From Halalkalibacter suaedae (lineage in GTDB: Bacteria > Bacillota > Bacilli > Bacillales > Bacillaceae_D): 64,000 nt of DNA. Each line of letters begins with the position of its first letter. The first letter of the stretch is position 1. Made by a program: the position numbers and the translations under genes. This document shows positions 30,788 to 40,139 of this stretch, in pieces. The notes under the pieces were generated by a model. The model ran no database searches. It saw nothing but the letters and a program-made list of their open reading frames with translations, and was not told the origin of the DNA. The stretch spans positions 372,001-436,000 of the forward strand of contig NZ_JAGKSQ010000002.1 in NCBI RefSeq assembly GCF_017939705.1, given 5' to 3'.

Positions 30788-31159
30788 TTATTCTATTCGG
30801 TATTTATGGCTTCTAAGTTTAAGGTTATCAAAATCAATGAAGTTCACACTATATTCTATAACATCGTTTATAAATAATTTGTTTTGCTTAGCAAATTCTT
30901 TAACATTTGCTAATAATGCTGTATCATATGTTGTTTTGTAATGAATTCGATCTTTTGGTCTCAATTCTTTATTATATGAAATTGTTCCATTCAGCAACAA
31001 ATTCTCTAATCCGCTTTCCAATAGGTAGTTAGGAAAAGTGTGATGTTCTTTTGCTAAAGTATCCAATTGCTCTAAAAGTGCTGCACTTATTCGTGTTCTA
31101 AATTTAACTCTATTGTGATCTGTTGTATGAACCAGCTTGCCGTTTACTGATTTCCACAT
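30788..31159 (-). CDS. Hypothetical protein, possible ribbon-helix-helix DNA-binding protein
   Basis: A 123-residue, basic, soluble protein I cannot assign firmly. Residues about 18-55 (VKFRTRISAALLEQLDTLAKEHHTFPNYLLESGLENLL) and a second similar segment near 75-110 look like beta-helix-helix units of Arc/CopG-type regulators: a short strand of alternating residues and two helices. Strong ribosome binding site AAAGGATGG. It follows the xerS-type recombinase gene in the same direction; the pair may form a small module. Confidence 0.6.
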   Translation of the reverse strand: MWKSVNGKLVHTTDHNRVKFRTRISAALLEQLDTLAKEHHTFPNYLLESGLENLLLNGTISYNKELRPKDRIHYKTTYDTALLANVKEFAKQNKLFINDVIEYSVNFIDFDNLKLRSHKYRIE

Positions 31160-31240
31160 TATAAATCCATCCTTTATTTAAGTAATAGGGTTTAGTTATC
31201 ATAATGAATAATTTACTTAAGATAGCTCAAATATACACTT

Positions 31241-31282
31241 ACTAGTGATTCAGATCGTTATTCCTTGACCTGAATCACTAGT
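31241..31282. repeat. 13-bp inverted repeat between recombinase and its neighbour
   Basis: ACTAGTGATTCAG (31241-31253) and CTGAATCACTAGT (31270-31282), perfect arms with a 16-nt spacer. No T-run on the minus strand, so a terminator is doubtful; a regulatory or recombination site is possible. Confidence 0.8.
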
Positions 31283-31291
31283 TATTAATCA

Positions 31292-32368
31292 TCAATCCTT
31301 TGGCATGTCCATTTTATCAACCGCACTTTTTAGGTCATCATTTCTAATATGTGTATAGATCATGGTGGTTTGGATTGAGGAATGACCTAATTGTCTTCTT
31401 AATTTAGGTACATCATTGATCTCAAAATGATATCTTGTTGCAAACGAGTGGCGTAGTTTATGTACAGATAACGATGGTTTTCCGAATGCTGTTGCATATT
31501 TTTCAATAAGTTTTTCAATTGAACGTGCTGTTAATCTTCTTGTTTTTCCTTTAGGACCCATTGCAGCTGCTACGAACAGTGCTTTATTGGTTTTATCAAC
31601 CTTATAACGACTTTCTCTAATTTTCAAGTATTCTTGAAGGTCATCCATAGCAATTTTACTAAAAAACACATACTGTTCCTTGTTACCTTTACGAATGACT
31701 CTCGCTGAATACTTTTTAAAATCGATATCATTCAAATCTAAATTAACAATTTCCGAAAGTCGCAAGCCGGAACCAAGTATCATTGACGTAATTGCTGTAT
31801 CTCGTTCCTGATTTAGCTTATAGAAGTTCACTAGCTTCTTATTTTCTTTTATTAATTCCCCGTAATCATGTGCAACAAAGCGTCTAAACCCTTCATATTC
31901 ATCACCAATTAATATTTTTCCTTCCATTTTGTTTGCAATGGTTTCCATGCTTTCTTTTATGTCATTAAAGTCAACCTTAGCCATCACATTGCGGCTTAGA
32001 TAGGGCTTAAGGTCACGTGTTTCTGCAATATTTTGAAGATAGTTAAATAGTGATTTCAAGGCTGATAATTTACGATTCACTGTGATCTCTTTATTATCTA
32101 GCTGATAACGAAGAGAATGCAGAAAGCCTTCAATTTGCTGGACTGTTAATTTCTCAAGTAATTCTAATGGGATCTCACGTACGGAACCCTCGAACAAATG
32201 TTCCGAAGTAATCCACTGAAAAAAGATTTTGTAATCATGACAGTAATTTAGTAAGGAAGCTGCAGAAAGTTTTCTTCGTTTGTGATCAATATATTCTTCA
32301 ACATACCAGGGTAAGTCTTTTAGCAGTAATTGTAGTTTTTGATAATGTTGCTGCTGTTGATTATTCAT
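31292..32368 (-). CDS. XerS-like tyrosine recombinase
   Basis: A 358-residue integrase-fold recombinase. N-terminal SAM-like core-binding domain (PWYVEEYIDHKRRKLSAASLLNYCHDY); catalytic residues are complete: Arg in GSGLRLSEI, HxxR in HKLRHSFAT, His in QLGHSS and the nucleophile Tyr in MIYTHI. The N-terminal signature and length resemble XerS, the single chromosome-dimer recombinase of streptococci, also found as an extra recombinase in bacilli. I start at ATG 32368 with GAGGTGAATT; an upstream ATG at 32392 has no ribosome binding site. Inverted repeats lie just upstream. Confidence 0.9.
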   Translation of the reverse strand: MNNQQQQHYQKLQLLLKDLPWYVEEYIDHKRRKLSAASLLNYCHDYKIFFQWITSEHLFEGSVREIPLELLEKLTVQQIEGFLHSLRYQLDNKEITVNRKLSALKSLFNYLQNIAETRDLKPYLSRNVMAKVDFNDIKESMETIANKMEGKILIGDEYEGFRRFVAHDYGELIKENKKLVNFYKLNQERDTAITSMILGSGLRLSEIVNLDLNDIDFKKYSARVIRKGNKEQYVFFSKIAMDDLQEYLKIRESRYKVDKTNKALFVAAAMGPKGKTRRLTARSIEKLIEKYATAFGKPSLSVHKLRHSFATRYHFEINDVPKLRRQLGHSSIQTTMIYTHIRNDDLKSAVDKMDMPKD

Positions 32369-32402
32369 ATAATTCACCTCAATACTATACATTCTACATA
32401 GA

Positions 32403-32451
32403 ATAATGATTTCCTTCTTTTATTACGTCAAATTTATATTTTACGTAATAA
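32403..32451 (-). promoter_or_regulatory. Promoter with overlapping inverted repeat upstream of xerS-like gene
   Basis: On the minus strand TTGACG (32431-32426), 17-bp spacer, CATTAT (32408-32403). The -35 lies inside an inverted repeat TTATTACGT (32420-32428) / ACGTAATAA (32443-32451); a second palindrome ATTCTA-CA-TAGAAT is at 32391-32404. Autoregulation by the recombinase or its neighbour is possible. Confidence 0.45.
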
Positions 32452-32490
32452 TGTTTTGGATCTATATCCAGAGCAATCAATATCTCCTGT

Positions 32491-32652
32491 TCATTTCTTC
32501 ATAACTGTTTTGTATAATTGATGCGATTTAAAATAAAGCTTTTGATAAAAATCCTCAAAGTAATGAGAAACTATTAGCCTTATTAAAGAAAAGAAAAACG
32601 CTATAACTAATATGATAAATAAAAATATTGCACCTAGTTTGATTCCCTCCAT
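32491..32652 (-). CDS. Small single-pass membrane protein
   Basis: A 53-residue frame from ATG 32652 to TGA 32491, preceded by AAGGTG. Residues 7-25 form one hydrophobic helix (GAIFLFIILVIAFFFSLI); the tail is basic and aromatic, ending YKTVMKK. No family recognised. It fills an otherwise empty 340-nt gap between the recombinase and the ypmT-like gene. Confidence 0.5.
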   Translation of the reverse strand: MEGIKLGAIFLFIILVIAFFFSLIRLIVSHYFEDFYQKLYFKSHQLYKTVMKK

Positions 32653-32731
32653 TAACAACACCTTCTTTGATCTATCCTGGTTATATTGATTTAAGGCTTG
32701 CTCATTTCAGATTACATCAAGCGAATTTATT

Positions 32732-32917
32732 TTAACGAATTGCTTTGTTATTTTTCCTCCATATTAATGACATTATCAGTAAACTAACGCCAAGTGACAT
32801 CGCAATAATTTGATCGAATAAAAGCTCGCCGGTTTTGAGATAACGAATTAAAGATGCCCCACCAAAAATAGTTATACTTATAATAGCTAAGCGAATTAAG
32901 AAAGAATTTGTTTTCAA
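32732..32917 (-). CDS. Small two-helix membrane protein (YpmT position)
   Basis: About 61 residues with two hydrophobic helices (FLIRLAIISITIFGGASLI and IIAMSLGVSLLIMSLIW). I prefer TTG 32917, which sits at ideal distance from GGGAGGGG; an ATG at 32965 would add 16 charged residues but has a distant ribosome binding site. B. subtilis has a small membrane gene, ypmT, after ypmR-ypmS, so this may be its counterpart, though a terminator separates it from ypmS here. Confidence 0.6.
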   Translation of the reverse strand: MKTNSFLIRLAIISITIFGGASLIRYLKTGELLFDQIIAMSLGVSLLIMSLIWRKNNKAIR

Positions 32918-33022
32918 ATAAGTCCCCTCCCTCTCTTCAGTGATCTCCACTTCTATTGATTTCATCTTAACATTAATTCCCTTTTTTCAACAAGGATGGG
33001 TGCCTCAAACACACTATTCATA

Positions 33023-33058
33023 CAAAAAAACCCACTACTTTTTACTGAGTTAGTGGGA
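33023..33058 (-). terminator. Terminator of ypmRS
   Basis: On the minus strand CCCACTAAC...AGTAGTGGG followed by T7, just after the ypmS stop. Confidence 0.85.
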
Positions 33059-33069
33059 GGTTATTATTT

Positions 33070-33693
33070 TTAAAATCCTAATGTTTCATTTGGAATCTTT
33101 ATCCAAAAAGAGATGTTATCTTGTTTCAAATCAAAATGTTGGACTTTTACATTAATATTATTTTTCATTTTAATTTGAGTGACTGCTATATAGATCCTTT
33201 GTTTCTTCGGATCAATTTCAATCCAGTCAGGGGTTTCTAACTCTTTCTTGACGTATTCGAGAATTTTCTGTTGTGGTAATTGGAGCAAACCAAGTGACAT
33301 TTCTGTAGGATATAGAACAAGGTCTCCATTCTCTTCTACTGACGGCTCTAAAATAATTGAGACAGGAATGTCTGTTTTAAAGGCCTCAATTGAACCAGTG
33401 AAATGGACATTCTCTTCCATGTTAATCGAATATTTGTCATCTTTATCTTTAAGTTTTTTATCAATATATGCATTAACAAGATCGTTTAGGTTTTGTTTAC
33501 TTGACTGGATCGTAAACTCAGAACCAAGTTCCTCTTCAAAAATTTCTGAAATCGATGTCCCTCCCTCTGAAACAGGCCAGATAATAAACATTAGAAATAG
33601 TAGAAGGAGACAAACATTTATTCCAGCCAAAATTATGAATAACGTTTTCCAATTCCAGTTTATTCTTTTGAAGTCAAATCGCTTTCTAAACAT
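33070..33693 (-). CDS. ypmS: YpmS family protein (DUF2140)
   Basis: A 207-residue membrane-anchored protein: basic N-terminus, one TM helix (TLFIILAGINVCLLLLFLMFII, about 18-40), and an extracytoplasmic DUF2140 domain including SVEENGDLVLYPTEMSLG and the LPQQKILEYVKK segment. Function unknown in B. subtilis. Its start codon overlaps the ypmR stop, so the two are translationally coupled. Confidence 0.9.
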   Translation of the reverse strand: MFRKRFDFKRINWNWKTLFIILAGINVCLLLLFLMFIIWPVSEGGTSISEIFEEELGSEFTIQSSKQNLNDLVNAYIDKKLKDKDDKYSINMEENVHFTGSIEAFKTDIPVSIILEPSVEENGDLVLYPTEMSLGLLQLPQQKILEYVKKELETPDWIEIDPKKQRIYIAVTQIKMKNNINVKVQHFDLKQDNISFWIKIPNETLGF

Positions 33694-34637
33694 TATTCAA
33701 CATCCTCTGGTGTAATATCCGTTTCCTCATTTATTTCAAGATGCTCTAGGACACGTTTAGCAATTAATTTGTAGCCACTAGTATTTGGATGGAATTGATC
33801 ATCAGCTAATAAATCAATATCACCATTTAGGAATAAATCCTGTGTAGGTATAAAATGGACATTTGCATATTCCTCTGTAAGTGATTTACCAGCTGTGTTC
33901 CAATCATTCAAGATTATTTGTAGTTGGTAAATATCACTGAAATAACGTTCAAACGGATTGTAAAAGCCGATCAGATATATTTGTGCATCTGGATTCAGCC
34001 CATTGATTCTATCCAATATAGCAGTAAGACGTACAACATAATTTGGTAGCTCTTTTTGGAAAGGCTCTAGTGTGAGATTAGTAAAGTTACTTTTAACTAT
34101 TTTCATAATATCATTCGCACCAATTGTAATTAACACAGTATCTGCCTCTTTGATAGAAGCTGCAATTTCTTCTTTTTCGAGTCGTTTTAATAACTGATCA
34201 GAACGGTTACCCCTTTTTCCGATATTTTCAATTTCTATATTAATATTATTATCTTCAAAAGTGTGGTTCAAAATCCCCACATAACCTCCCTTTTCGGTTT
34301 CATCACCAACGCCTTGTGTAAGTGAGTCACCGATCGCAACAATCTTTTGTTCTTTAGTAAAAAGGTTAATTGCAACATCTAGGACTTCTCTGACCTTATC
34401 TTTTAAATCCTCTGTTATCGTTGGTTGCTCCAATGTATTCGCCTCAACTAATTGCTCAACCTCTTCAGCTGCATTGGTTTCAGGTAAATCTTCAACTTGT
34501 TCTTCATTAAGGATATTTACCGCTTCCACACTCTCTAGCTTCGTTTGACTTGGATTCAAAAAAACTAAATATAGAAGAAAACTAACAAGAAGTAAAATTG
34601 CAATTGCGCCTAATGCTTTCTTCATATGCATGTTCAC
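33693..34637 (-). CDS. ypmR: YpmR, secreted SGNH/GDSL hydrolase
   Basis: About 314 residues with an N-terminal membrane anchor/signal (GAIAILLLVSFLLYLVFL), a Glu-rich linker, then an SGNH esterase domain: block I IGDSLTQGVGDE near 105, Gly block, block III TIGANDI near 172 and block V DQFHPN near 283, giving a complete Ser-Gly-Asn-His set. Acts outside the membrane as a lipase/esterase of unknown substrate. The start is GTG 34637 or ATG 34631; the ribosome binding site AGGTG serves either. Confidence 0.88.
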   Translation of the reverse strand: MNMHMKKALGAIAILLLVSFLLYLVFLNPSQTKLESVEAVNILNEEQVEDLPETNAAEEVEQLVEANTLEQPTITEDLKDKVREVLDVAINLFTKEQKIVAIGDSLTQGVGDETEKGGYVGILNHTFEDNNINIEIENIGKRGNRSDQLLKRLEKEEIAASIKEADTVLITIGANDIMKIVKSNFTNLTLEPFQKELPNYVVRLTAILDRINGLNPDAQIYLIGFYNPFERYFSDIYQLQIILNDWNTAGKSLTEEYANVHFIPTQDLFLNGDIDLLADDQFHPNTSGYKLIAKRVLEHLEINEETDITPEDVE

Positions 34638-34860
34638 ATCACACCTGTCAATAAGATCACTATTAAACTAGAAAATGGCTAGTTTGAATATCTCATCATT
34701 TTATCATTCAGAAGCGAATAATGTAATATAATTTTCTCGCTTTTTTTGTAGAAAGTATTTCTAAGAGTCACCCCCCATTCCTTTGGTTCCTTATATTAAT
34801 AAAAAGAAGAAAGGTTAGTATCCTTGATTTACTTATACCCCATTTTCTTCTGGTCTTATC

Positions 34861-34888
34861 ACAGAATTATTGCTACATGCATAAACAA
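34861..34888 (+). promoter_or_regulatory. Possible SigK-like promoter of the amidase gene
   Basis: AC at 34861-34862, 17-nt spacer, CATAAACAA at 34880-34888 (last TA of CATANNNTA replaced by AA), 31 nt before the start. Same geometry as the two cotD promoters but one mismatch. Confidence 0.35.
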
Positions 34889-34918
34889 AAGTATAAATAA
34901 ATCAATTAGAGGTGTTCT

Positions 34919-35959
34919 ATGTTATATAATATTACAAGGGATTACATCTCATTAGGGAATTCCCGATCAGGTCAAAGACTAGAAAATGTAGAATTTATTG
35001 TTAGCCATGATACTGGTAACCCTGGTTCCTCGGCATATGCTAATAGGAATTACTTCGAAAATGCAGATCCTTTTGCTTCAGCTCATACTTTTATCGACGA
35101 TGATATTATTTTGGAAATTATTCCTCTTACTGAAAAAGCGTGGCATGTTCGTAATAGTGTTACAGCAGATAACCAACGTTTTGGAGCAGATGCTAATGCT
35201 GCAGCAATCGGAGTGGAGCTTGCTTGGGGTGGTTCAATTAATTTTGAGGAAGCATACAATCGCTATGTTTGGTACCATGCCTATTTATTAGACAAATATA
35301 ATCTCGATGCAGACAGACATATTGTCGCTCACAGTACTCTTGACCCAACTCGAAGAACAGATCCTCAGAATGCCTTAAATCGATATGGTATCTCGTGGAA
35401 TGAATTTATTAGTGATGTCAAGAGAGCACGTCAAAAATATTTTGATGGCCAAGAAGTGACAGAGCCCGTCATAAAAGGTGAATCGGTTGACCTTCCATTA
35501 AGTAAAGGAGACGAAGGGACATTTATTCAAGAGATTCAACGAGACCTTATTCGTGCAGGGTTTTCTTTACCTGTTTACGGTGCGGATGGAATTTTTGGAG
35601 CAGAAACACAACGAGCGGTCATGCGTTTTCAAGAGGCTTATAATTTACAGATTGACGGGTTAGTTGGTCCAATTACACTAAATAAATTAAAAGAAGTCGT
35701 TGGTTCAAGTAATCCTCTTTCAGACTTTCCTTTACCAGATGGAATCCTGAGAAAAGGAGATGAAGGCCCTGAAGTCGCACGTGTTCAGCGTGCACTAAAA
35801 GCAATTGGCTATGACCCCACATATATTGATGGAATCTATGGTGAATTAACAGAAAATGCCGTTAGACGTTTTCAATCAAGCTATGCGAAGCTTGCTAATG
35901 ATGGCATTTATGGGCCAAATACAAGAGAATATATGGAACTGGAATTAGATAATTTATAA
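34919..35959 (+). CDS. N-acetylmuramoyl-L-alanine amidase with two PG-binding domains
   Basis: A 346-residue Amidase_2 enzyme. Zinc-ligand region VSHDTGNPG near 30, AHTFIDDD near 58 and the second His with VAHSTLDPTRRTDP near 140. Then two PG_binding_1 repeats (about 195-265 and 275-345), each with a GADGIFG/GIYGPNT-like motif. There is no signal peptide, as in phage endolysins and CwlA/CwlH, so release would need cell lysis. The CwlH role in mother-cell wall lysis after sporulation is the likeliest analogue, supported by the possible SigK promoter. Ribosome binding site GAGGTG. Confidence 0.88.
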   Translation: MLYNITRDYISLGNSRSGQRLENVEFIVSHDTGNPGSSAYANRNYFENADPFASAHTFIDDDIILEIIPLTEKAWHVRNSVTADNQRFGADANAAAIGVELAWGGSINFEEAYNRYVWYHAYLLDKYNLDADRHIVAHSTLDPTRRTDPQNALNRYGISWNEFISDVKRARQKYFDGQEVTEPVIKGESVDLPLSKGDEGTFIQEIQRDLIRAGFSLPVYGADGIFGAETQRAVMRFQEAYNLQIDGLVGPITLNKLKEVVGSSNPLSDFPLPDGILRKGDEGPEVARVQRALKAIGYDPTYIDGIYGELTENAVRRFQSSYAKLANDGIYGPNTREYMELELDNL

Positions 35960-35975
35960 TTAGTAGGATTGTTTA

Positions 35976-36012
35976 TCGGAAGGAGAAATTTCTTCTTCCG
36001 GTGACTTTTTCA
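35976..36012 (+). terminator. Terminator of amidase gene
   Basis: CGGAAG-GAGAAATTTCTT-CTTCCG hairpin, then GTGACTTTTTC. Confidence 0.65.
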
Positions 36013-36025
36013 CCTGACAATAACA

Positions 36026-36154
36026 TCAATAAAGATGAGTGCTATCAATACATAGAAAAAGAGACCGGGACATACAAAAGCTTCTAATGAAAATTAAACA
36101 AATCAATAACTTAGCTACTGTATCTAACCCAGCTATGATTGTTCGGTTTTTCAT
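36026..36154 (-). CDS. Candidate small hydrophobic peptide downstream of fbp
   Basis: A 42-residue frame from ATG 36154 with AAAGGTGG ahead; residues 5-25 are hydrophobic (TIIAGLDTVAKLLICLIFI). It is enclosed by a long imperfect stem (AGAGGCAGGGACA at 36182-36170 with TGTCCCGGTCTCT at 36070-36058) that ends in TTTTT on the minus strand. It could be a short membrane peptide, a type I toxin-like peptide, or just part of a large-loop terminator of fbp. No family recognised. Confidence 0.3.
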   Translation of the reverse strand: MKNRTIIAGLDTVAKLLICLIFIRSFCMSRSLFLCIDSTHLY

Positions 36155-36231
36155 TTAGTTAACCACCTTTGTCCCTGCCTCTTACAAAATTTTTGATTTT
36201 ATAATCTCAGTTGCACAAAATTAAATTAGTC

Positions 36232-38163
36232 TTACTTTACATACCGATCTTGCATTAAGCTATTCAACGTAGAGACTTCCTGTAATAGCTCCTCTCCAAC
36301 ATTGGTTTCTAAAACTTTCTTTCTTTCGAGCTCTTCATCGACTAATCTCTTCACAGACAGAACATCCGTTCCGTTCAATAGTACCTCTTCTTTTGAATTG
36401 AAATGTTTATGGGCAACTAACTGCATTCCAAATGAATTGTATAATAACGTGTAACCAGCAATACCGGTTGTTGATTGATAAGCTTTAGAAAATCCACCGT
36501 CAATAACAATCATTTTTCCGTTTGCCTTAATTGGGTTTTCTCCATCAATTTCTTTGACTGGTGTATGACCATTGATAATATGACCTTGATCTGGATTAAG
36601 ATCAAACTCACTTAAAATTTGACGACAAATCTCCTCATTTTCACGTAAATAGTAGTAAGGATTTTTCACTTCTTTATGAGCTTTTTTATCCTTAATGAAA
36701 TACCGTTCAAATGTTGTCATCTCCTTTTTACCAAAGAGCGAGGAATACTCACCCGTCCATAAATACCACGCGATGTCTGTAGCAAGATCATCAGTTTCTT
36801 CTGGGTGTGCAAATGCATATCGTAGATGCTGTTCAAAGACATCAAGCAATTCACGCCCAGCGTAGGTTTTATTTTCAATAATCATTTGATCCATATTTCC
36901 TTGTTCGTCTAAAGGGATACATCCATGAATAAGTAGGTTTCCGTTATATCTCAAGTAAAGGCTACCCTTTTTCATTAAAAAATTCATATGTCTAGCTAGT
37001 TTCTCGGAGTGCTGGACGGAAAATAACAGTTTATCAATTACCTGTCTTTCCTCTTCCAGCAATTGATCAGGCTGCTTGGGATTAATTGTTCCAAAGCAAG
37101 TATCTTCAAGTGGATAAGTAATGCCATGAAGTGTAATTTCGTTTTTATCATAATCGACCTTCTCGAGCATAAGCCTATTTGACATCGTAAAGTTAGGTCG
37201 CCTTTTAATAATAGGCATTTCGAGCTTAAATTGAATGATTGCAATAGCTTGATGAATTTTTGTGATTTGTAATTGTTCTTGCTCGGTAAGTTGCTTGTCG
37301 GAATGGCGCTTTGGTCTAAATGCTGGGTTGTCCTCATAATACTTCTCAGCAAGATTAAGAAGTGGTCTTAGGTTGATCCCATAGACGTCTTCAATGATGT
37401 CCAAATTATCGTATCTAGCACAAATACGGATGATATTGGCTAAACAAACCTTTGATCCAGCAAATGCACCTATCCATAATACATCATGATTTCCCCATTG
37501 GATATCTACAGAGTGATAGTTTATTAATGTATCCATAATTTTATCGGGCTCGGGTCCCCGATCATAAATATCTCCAACAACATGAAGATGATCCACAACC
37601 AACCTTTGAACGGTATAAGCAAGTCCAGTAATTAATTTGTCAGCTTGTCCAAGTGCGATAATTTGTTGAACAATTTTTGCGTAGTACTGTTTTTTATTGC
37701 TATATTCGTCTGTCTTGTACAATAATTCTTCAATGATATAAACAAATTGCTCTGGTAGGGCTTTGCGTAATTTAGATCGTGTATATTTTGAAGATACATA
37801 TGGTAGCAGCTTGATCAAATTCGTAATCATTTTTGTGTACCATTCTTGCAATTCTTGTTTATTATTAGCATTATTCTTAATTATCTGTAATTTCTCTTCA
37901 GGATAATACACTAATGTCGCAAATTCGCTAATATCATCGGCAGTTAATTCATCGACAAAGATATCTCTTATTTTCTCTCTCACTTTACCTGATCCGTTTC
38001 GTAATACATGCTGGAATGCTTGATACTCTCCATGTAAATCACTGACAAAATGCTCCGTTCCCTTTGGTAGATCGAGGATAGCTTCAAGGTTAATAATTTC
38101 TGTTACTACTTTTTCCTCACTATCATAGCGTTCGGCTAGTAGATCTAAAAATTTAGTGTTCAA
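36232..38163 (-). CDS. fbp: Fructose-1,6-bisphosphatase, class 3
   Basis: A 643-residue gluconeogenic phosphatase of the Firmicutes-type class III. Metallophosphoesterase motifs: VSDLHGEYQ near 40, GDIYDRGP near 212, WGNHD near 236 and [10 protein letters not shown] near 530. Very similar to B. subtilis Fbp over the whole length. Start TTG 38163; GGGGA lies a little far upstream, and no better start is present. Monocistronic. Confidence 0.96.
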   Translation of the reverse strand: MNTKFLDLLAERYDSEEKVVTEIINLEAILDLPKGTEHFVSDLHGEYQAFQHVLRNGSGKVREKIRDIFVDELTADDISEFATLVYYPEEKLQIIKNNANNKQELQEWYTKMITNLIKLLPYVSSKYTRSKLRKALPEQFVYIIEELLYKTDEYSNKKQYYAKIVQQIIALGQADKLITGLAYTVQRLVVDHLHVVGDIYDRGPEPDKIMDTLINYHSVDIQWGNHDVLWIGAFAGSKVCLANIIRICARYDNLDIIEDVYGINLRPLLNLAEKYYEDNPAFRPKRHSDKQLTEQEQLQITKIHQAIAIIQFKLEMPIIKRRPNFTMSNRLMLEKVDYDKNEITLHGITYPLEDTCFGTINPKQPDQLLEEERQVIDKLLFSVQHSEKLARHMNFLMKKGSLYLRYNGNLLIHGCIPLDEQGNMDQMIIENKTYAGRELLDVFEQHLRYAFAHPEETDDLATDIAWYLWTGEYSSLFGKKEMTTFERYFIKDKKAHKEVKNPYYYLRENEEICRQILSEFDLNPDQGHIINGHTPVKEIDGENPIKANGKMIVIDGGFSKAYQSTTGIAGYTLLYNSFGMQLVAHKHFNSKEEVLLNGTDVLSVKRLVDEELERKKVLETNVGEELLQEVSTLNSLMQDRYVK

Positions 38164-38385
38164 GATACATTGAATCCCCTTTCAAATAACATTTAAATGA
38201 GTTGAATGTACTTTATCATACGATCTATTATAGCAAATTATTTATTTCTAATCGGGTGTACCTGCAATAAATCCGGACTATTTTAATAGGTTACTATATG
38301 CTTATCTTCGACTAAACAAAGCATTTACTACAAAAATTGCATTGTGTGATAGTGTATATGTAAAAAAACGATCTCAATCAAGTAG

Positions 38386-38412
38386 GAGCGTTGCCCTTTT
38401 GCTGCAACGCTC
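38386..38412 (-). terminator. Weak terminator candidate after leuA
   Basis: GAGCGTTGC / GCAACGCTC hairpin; on the minus strand the T7 run comes 17 nt later, so termination here is uncertain. Confidence 0.4.
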
Positions 38413-38441
38413 ATTTACTCTCAAGCTAACTTGTCGTTTTA

Positions 38442-40106
38442 CTATTGATCTAAAATCAATTTATTAACAGCACTGAACAGGGCTTTAATCGATGAAGTCA
38501 TAATATCGACGTCTATTCCACATCCCCAGTATATGGTACCAGATTCGTTTGTAATACCGACATAGGAAACTGCCTTCGAGTCGGAACCAGTTCCCAACGC
38601 ATGTTCCTTATAAAGTAAATTTGAATAGCTAATATTCAATTGACTTTGAATGACCTGGCTAATCGCATCTAGTCGTCCATTACCTATGCCGGTAAACTCA
38701 TGAATGACTCCATCCTTTTTCACTTCAATCATCGTTTCAAATTGCTCGCCACTTTTGAATGAATAATCAATGAACTGAATTGGTTTATTTAGGTTGATAT
38801 ATTCCTGCTCAAAAATTGTATATATTTCAGCAGAACCTAGCTCCTTATGCAAATGATCGGAAATTGATTTCACTCTATAGCCAAAGCTCTCCCGCATTTG
38901 AATAGGCAGATCAAGACCATAAGTTTGTTCTAGGATATACGCAATGCCACCTTTACCTGACTGACTATTAATCCTAATAATATCTCCTTCATACTCTCGA
39001 CCAATATCGGTTGGGTCGATTAAAAGATATGGTACATTCCAATATGGTTCAGCATTGTCCTCTCTCCATTTAATCCCTTTTGCAATCGCGTCTTGATGAG
39101 AGCCAGAAAATGCAGTGAAGACCAACTCGCCGCCGTATGGATGTCGTTCTGGTACTTTCATTTTTGTGATTCGTTCGTACACCTTTAAAACGTCTGGAAT
39201 TCGTTCGAAATTCAGCTCTGGATCAATGCCGTGTGAATATAAATTCAAGGCAAGTGTCACAATATCAACATTTCCAGTCCGCTCCCCATTGCCAAATAAC
39301 GTCCCTTCCACTCGGTCAGCTCCTGCTAACATCCCAAGTTCAGCATCAGCAACACCAGTCCCTCTGTCATTATGAGGGTGAATAGACAAAATGACATGCT
39401 CCCTATACTTTAAATGCTCACTCATATACTCAATTTGGCTTGCATAGACGTGTGGCATCGAAAGCGAGACCGTTGCAGGGAGGTTAATGATCACTTCATT
39501 ATCTACTCCTGGTTTCCAAACATCTAGGACCTGATTACAGATATCAAGTGCAAAATCAATTTCTGTTCCTGTAAAGCTTTCTGGTGAATATTGAAAGGTG
39601 AAGTCACCTTCTGTTTCCGCTGCACAGCTAGTTAATAATTCCGCTCCAGAAACCGCAATCTGAATAATCTCTTCTTTTGATTTCTTGAACACTTGTTCTC
39701 TTTGTGCAACAGAAGTCGAATTATACAAATGAACCACTGCTTTACGGACACCCTGTAACGCATCAAACGTTTTCCGAATAATATGCTCTCTCGATTGAGT
39801 TAACACTTGTACTGTGACGTCTGCAGGTATTAAATCTTGTTCAATCAATGTTCGTAAAAAGGTAAATTCAGTCTCTGAAGCAGCTGGAAAGCCAACTTCA
39901 ATTTCTTTAAAGCCTAGGTCAACTAATAACTGAAAGTACTCAAGCTTTTCTGCTAAGTTCATTGGTACAATCAAAGCCTGATTGCCATCCCTTAAATCAA
40001 CACTACACCATTTTGGTGCCTTTGTTACATATTCCTTCTCCATCCATTTCATGCTAGTCTTAGGTGGCATGAAATAGCTTCTAGCATATTTGTTATAGTT
40101 TTTCAT
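38442..40106 (-). CDS. leuA: 2-isopropylmalate synthase, LeuA2/fungal type
   Basis: A ~554-residue enzyme that condenses acetyl-CoA with 2-oxoisovalerate, the first step of leucine synthesis. HMGL-like barrel with SVDLRDGNQAL near 38 and the metal motif SIHPHNDRGTG near 240, then the C-terminal leucine-regulatory LeuA dimer domain. This longer type differs from B. subtilis LeuA and is usual in actinobacteria and some bacilli. I start at ATG 40106; ATG 40115 is one nt from the Shine-Dalgarno. No other leu gene follows. Controlled by a leucine T-box. Confidence 0.95.
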   Translation of the reverse strand: MKNYNKYARSYFMPPKTSMKWMEKEYVTKAPKWCSVDLRDGNQALIVPMNLAEKLEYFQLLVDLGFKEIEVGFPAASETEFTFLRTLIEQDLIPADVTVQVLTQSREHIIRKTFDALQGVRKAVVHLYNSTSVAQREQVFKKSKEEIIQIAVSGAELLTSCAAETEGDFTFQYSPESFTGTEIDFALDICNQVLDVWKPGVDNEVIINLPATVSLSMPHVYASQIEYMSEHLKYREHVILSIHPHNDRGTGVADAELGMLAGADRVEGTLFGNGERTGNVDIVTLALNLYSHGIDPELNFERIPDVLKVYERITKMKVPERHPYGGELVFTAFSGSHQDAIAKGIKWREDNAEPYWNVPYLLIDPTDIGREYEGDIIRINSQSGKGGIAYILEQTYGLDLPIQMRESFGYRVKSISDHLHKELGSAEIYTIFEQEYINLNKPIQFIDYSFKSGEQFETMIEVKKDGVIHEFTGIGNGRLDAISQVIQSQLNISYSNLLYKEHALGTGSDSKAVSYVGITNESGTIYWGCGIDVDIMTSSIKALFSAVNKLILDQ

Positions 40107-40139
40107 TATGTTCATACTCCCCTTTATCTAATATAAATA

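Noticed and set aside
31241-32451. Integrated element delimited by the XerS-like recombinase
   Set aside because: No cargo, no tRNA target and no matching direct repeats on both sides, so I treat it as a chromosomal recombinase module.
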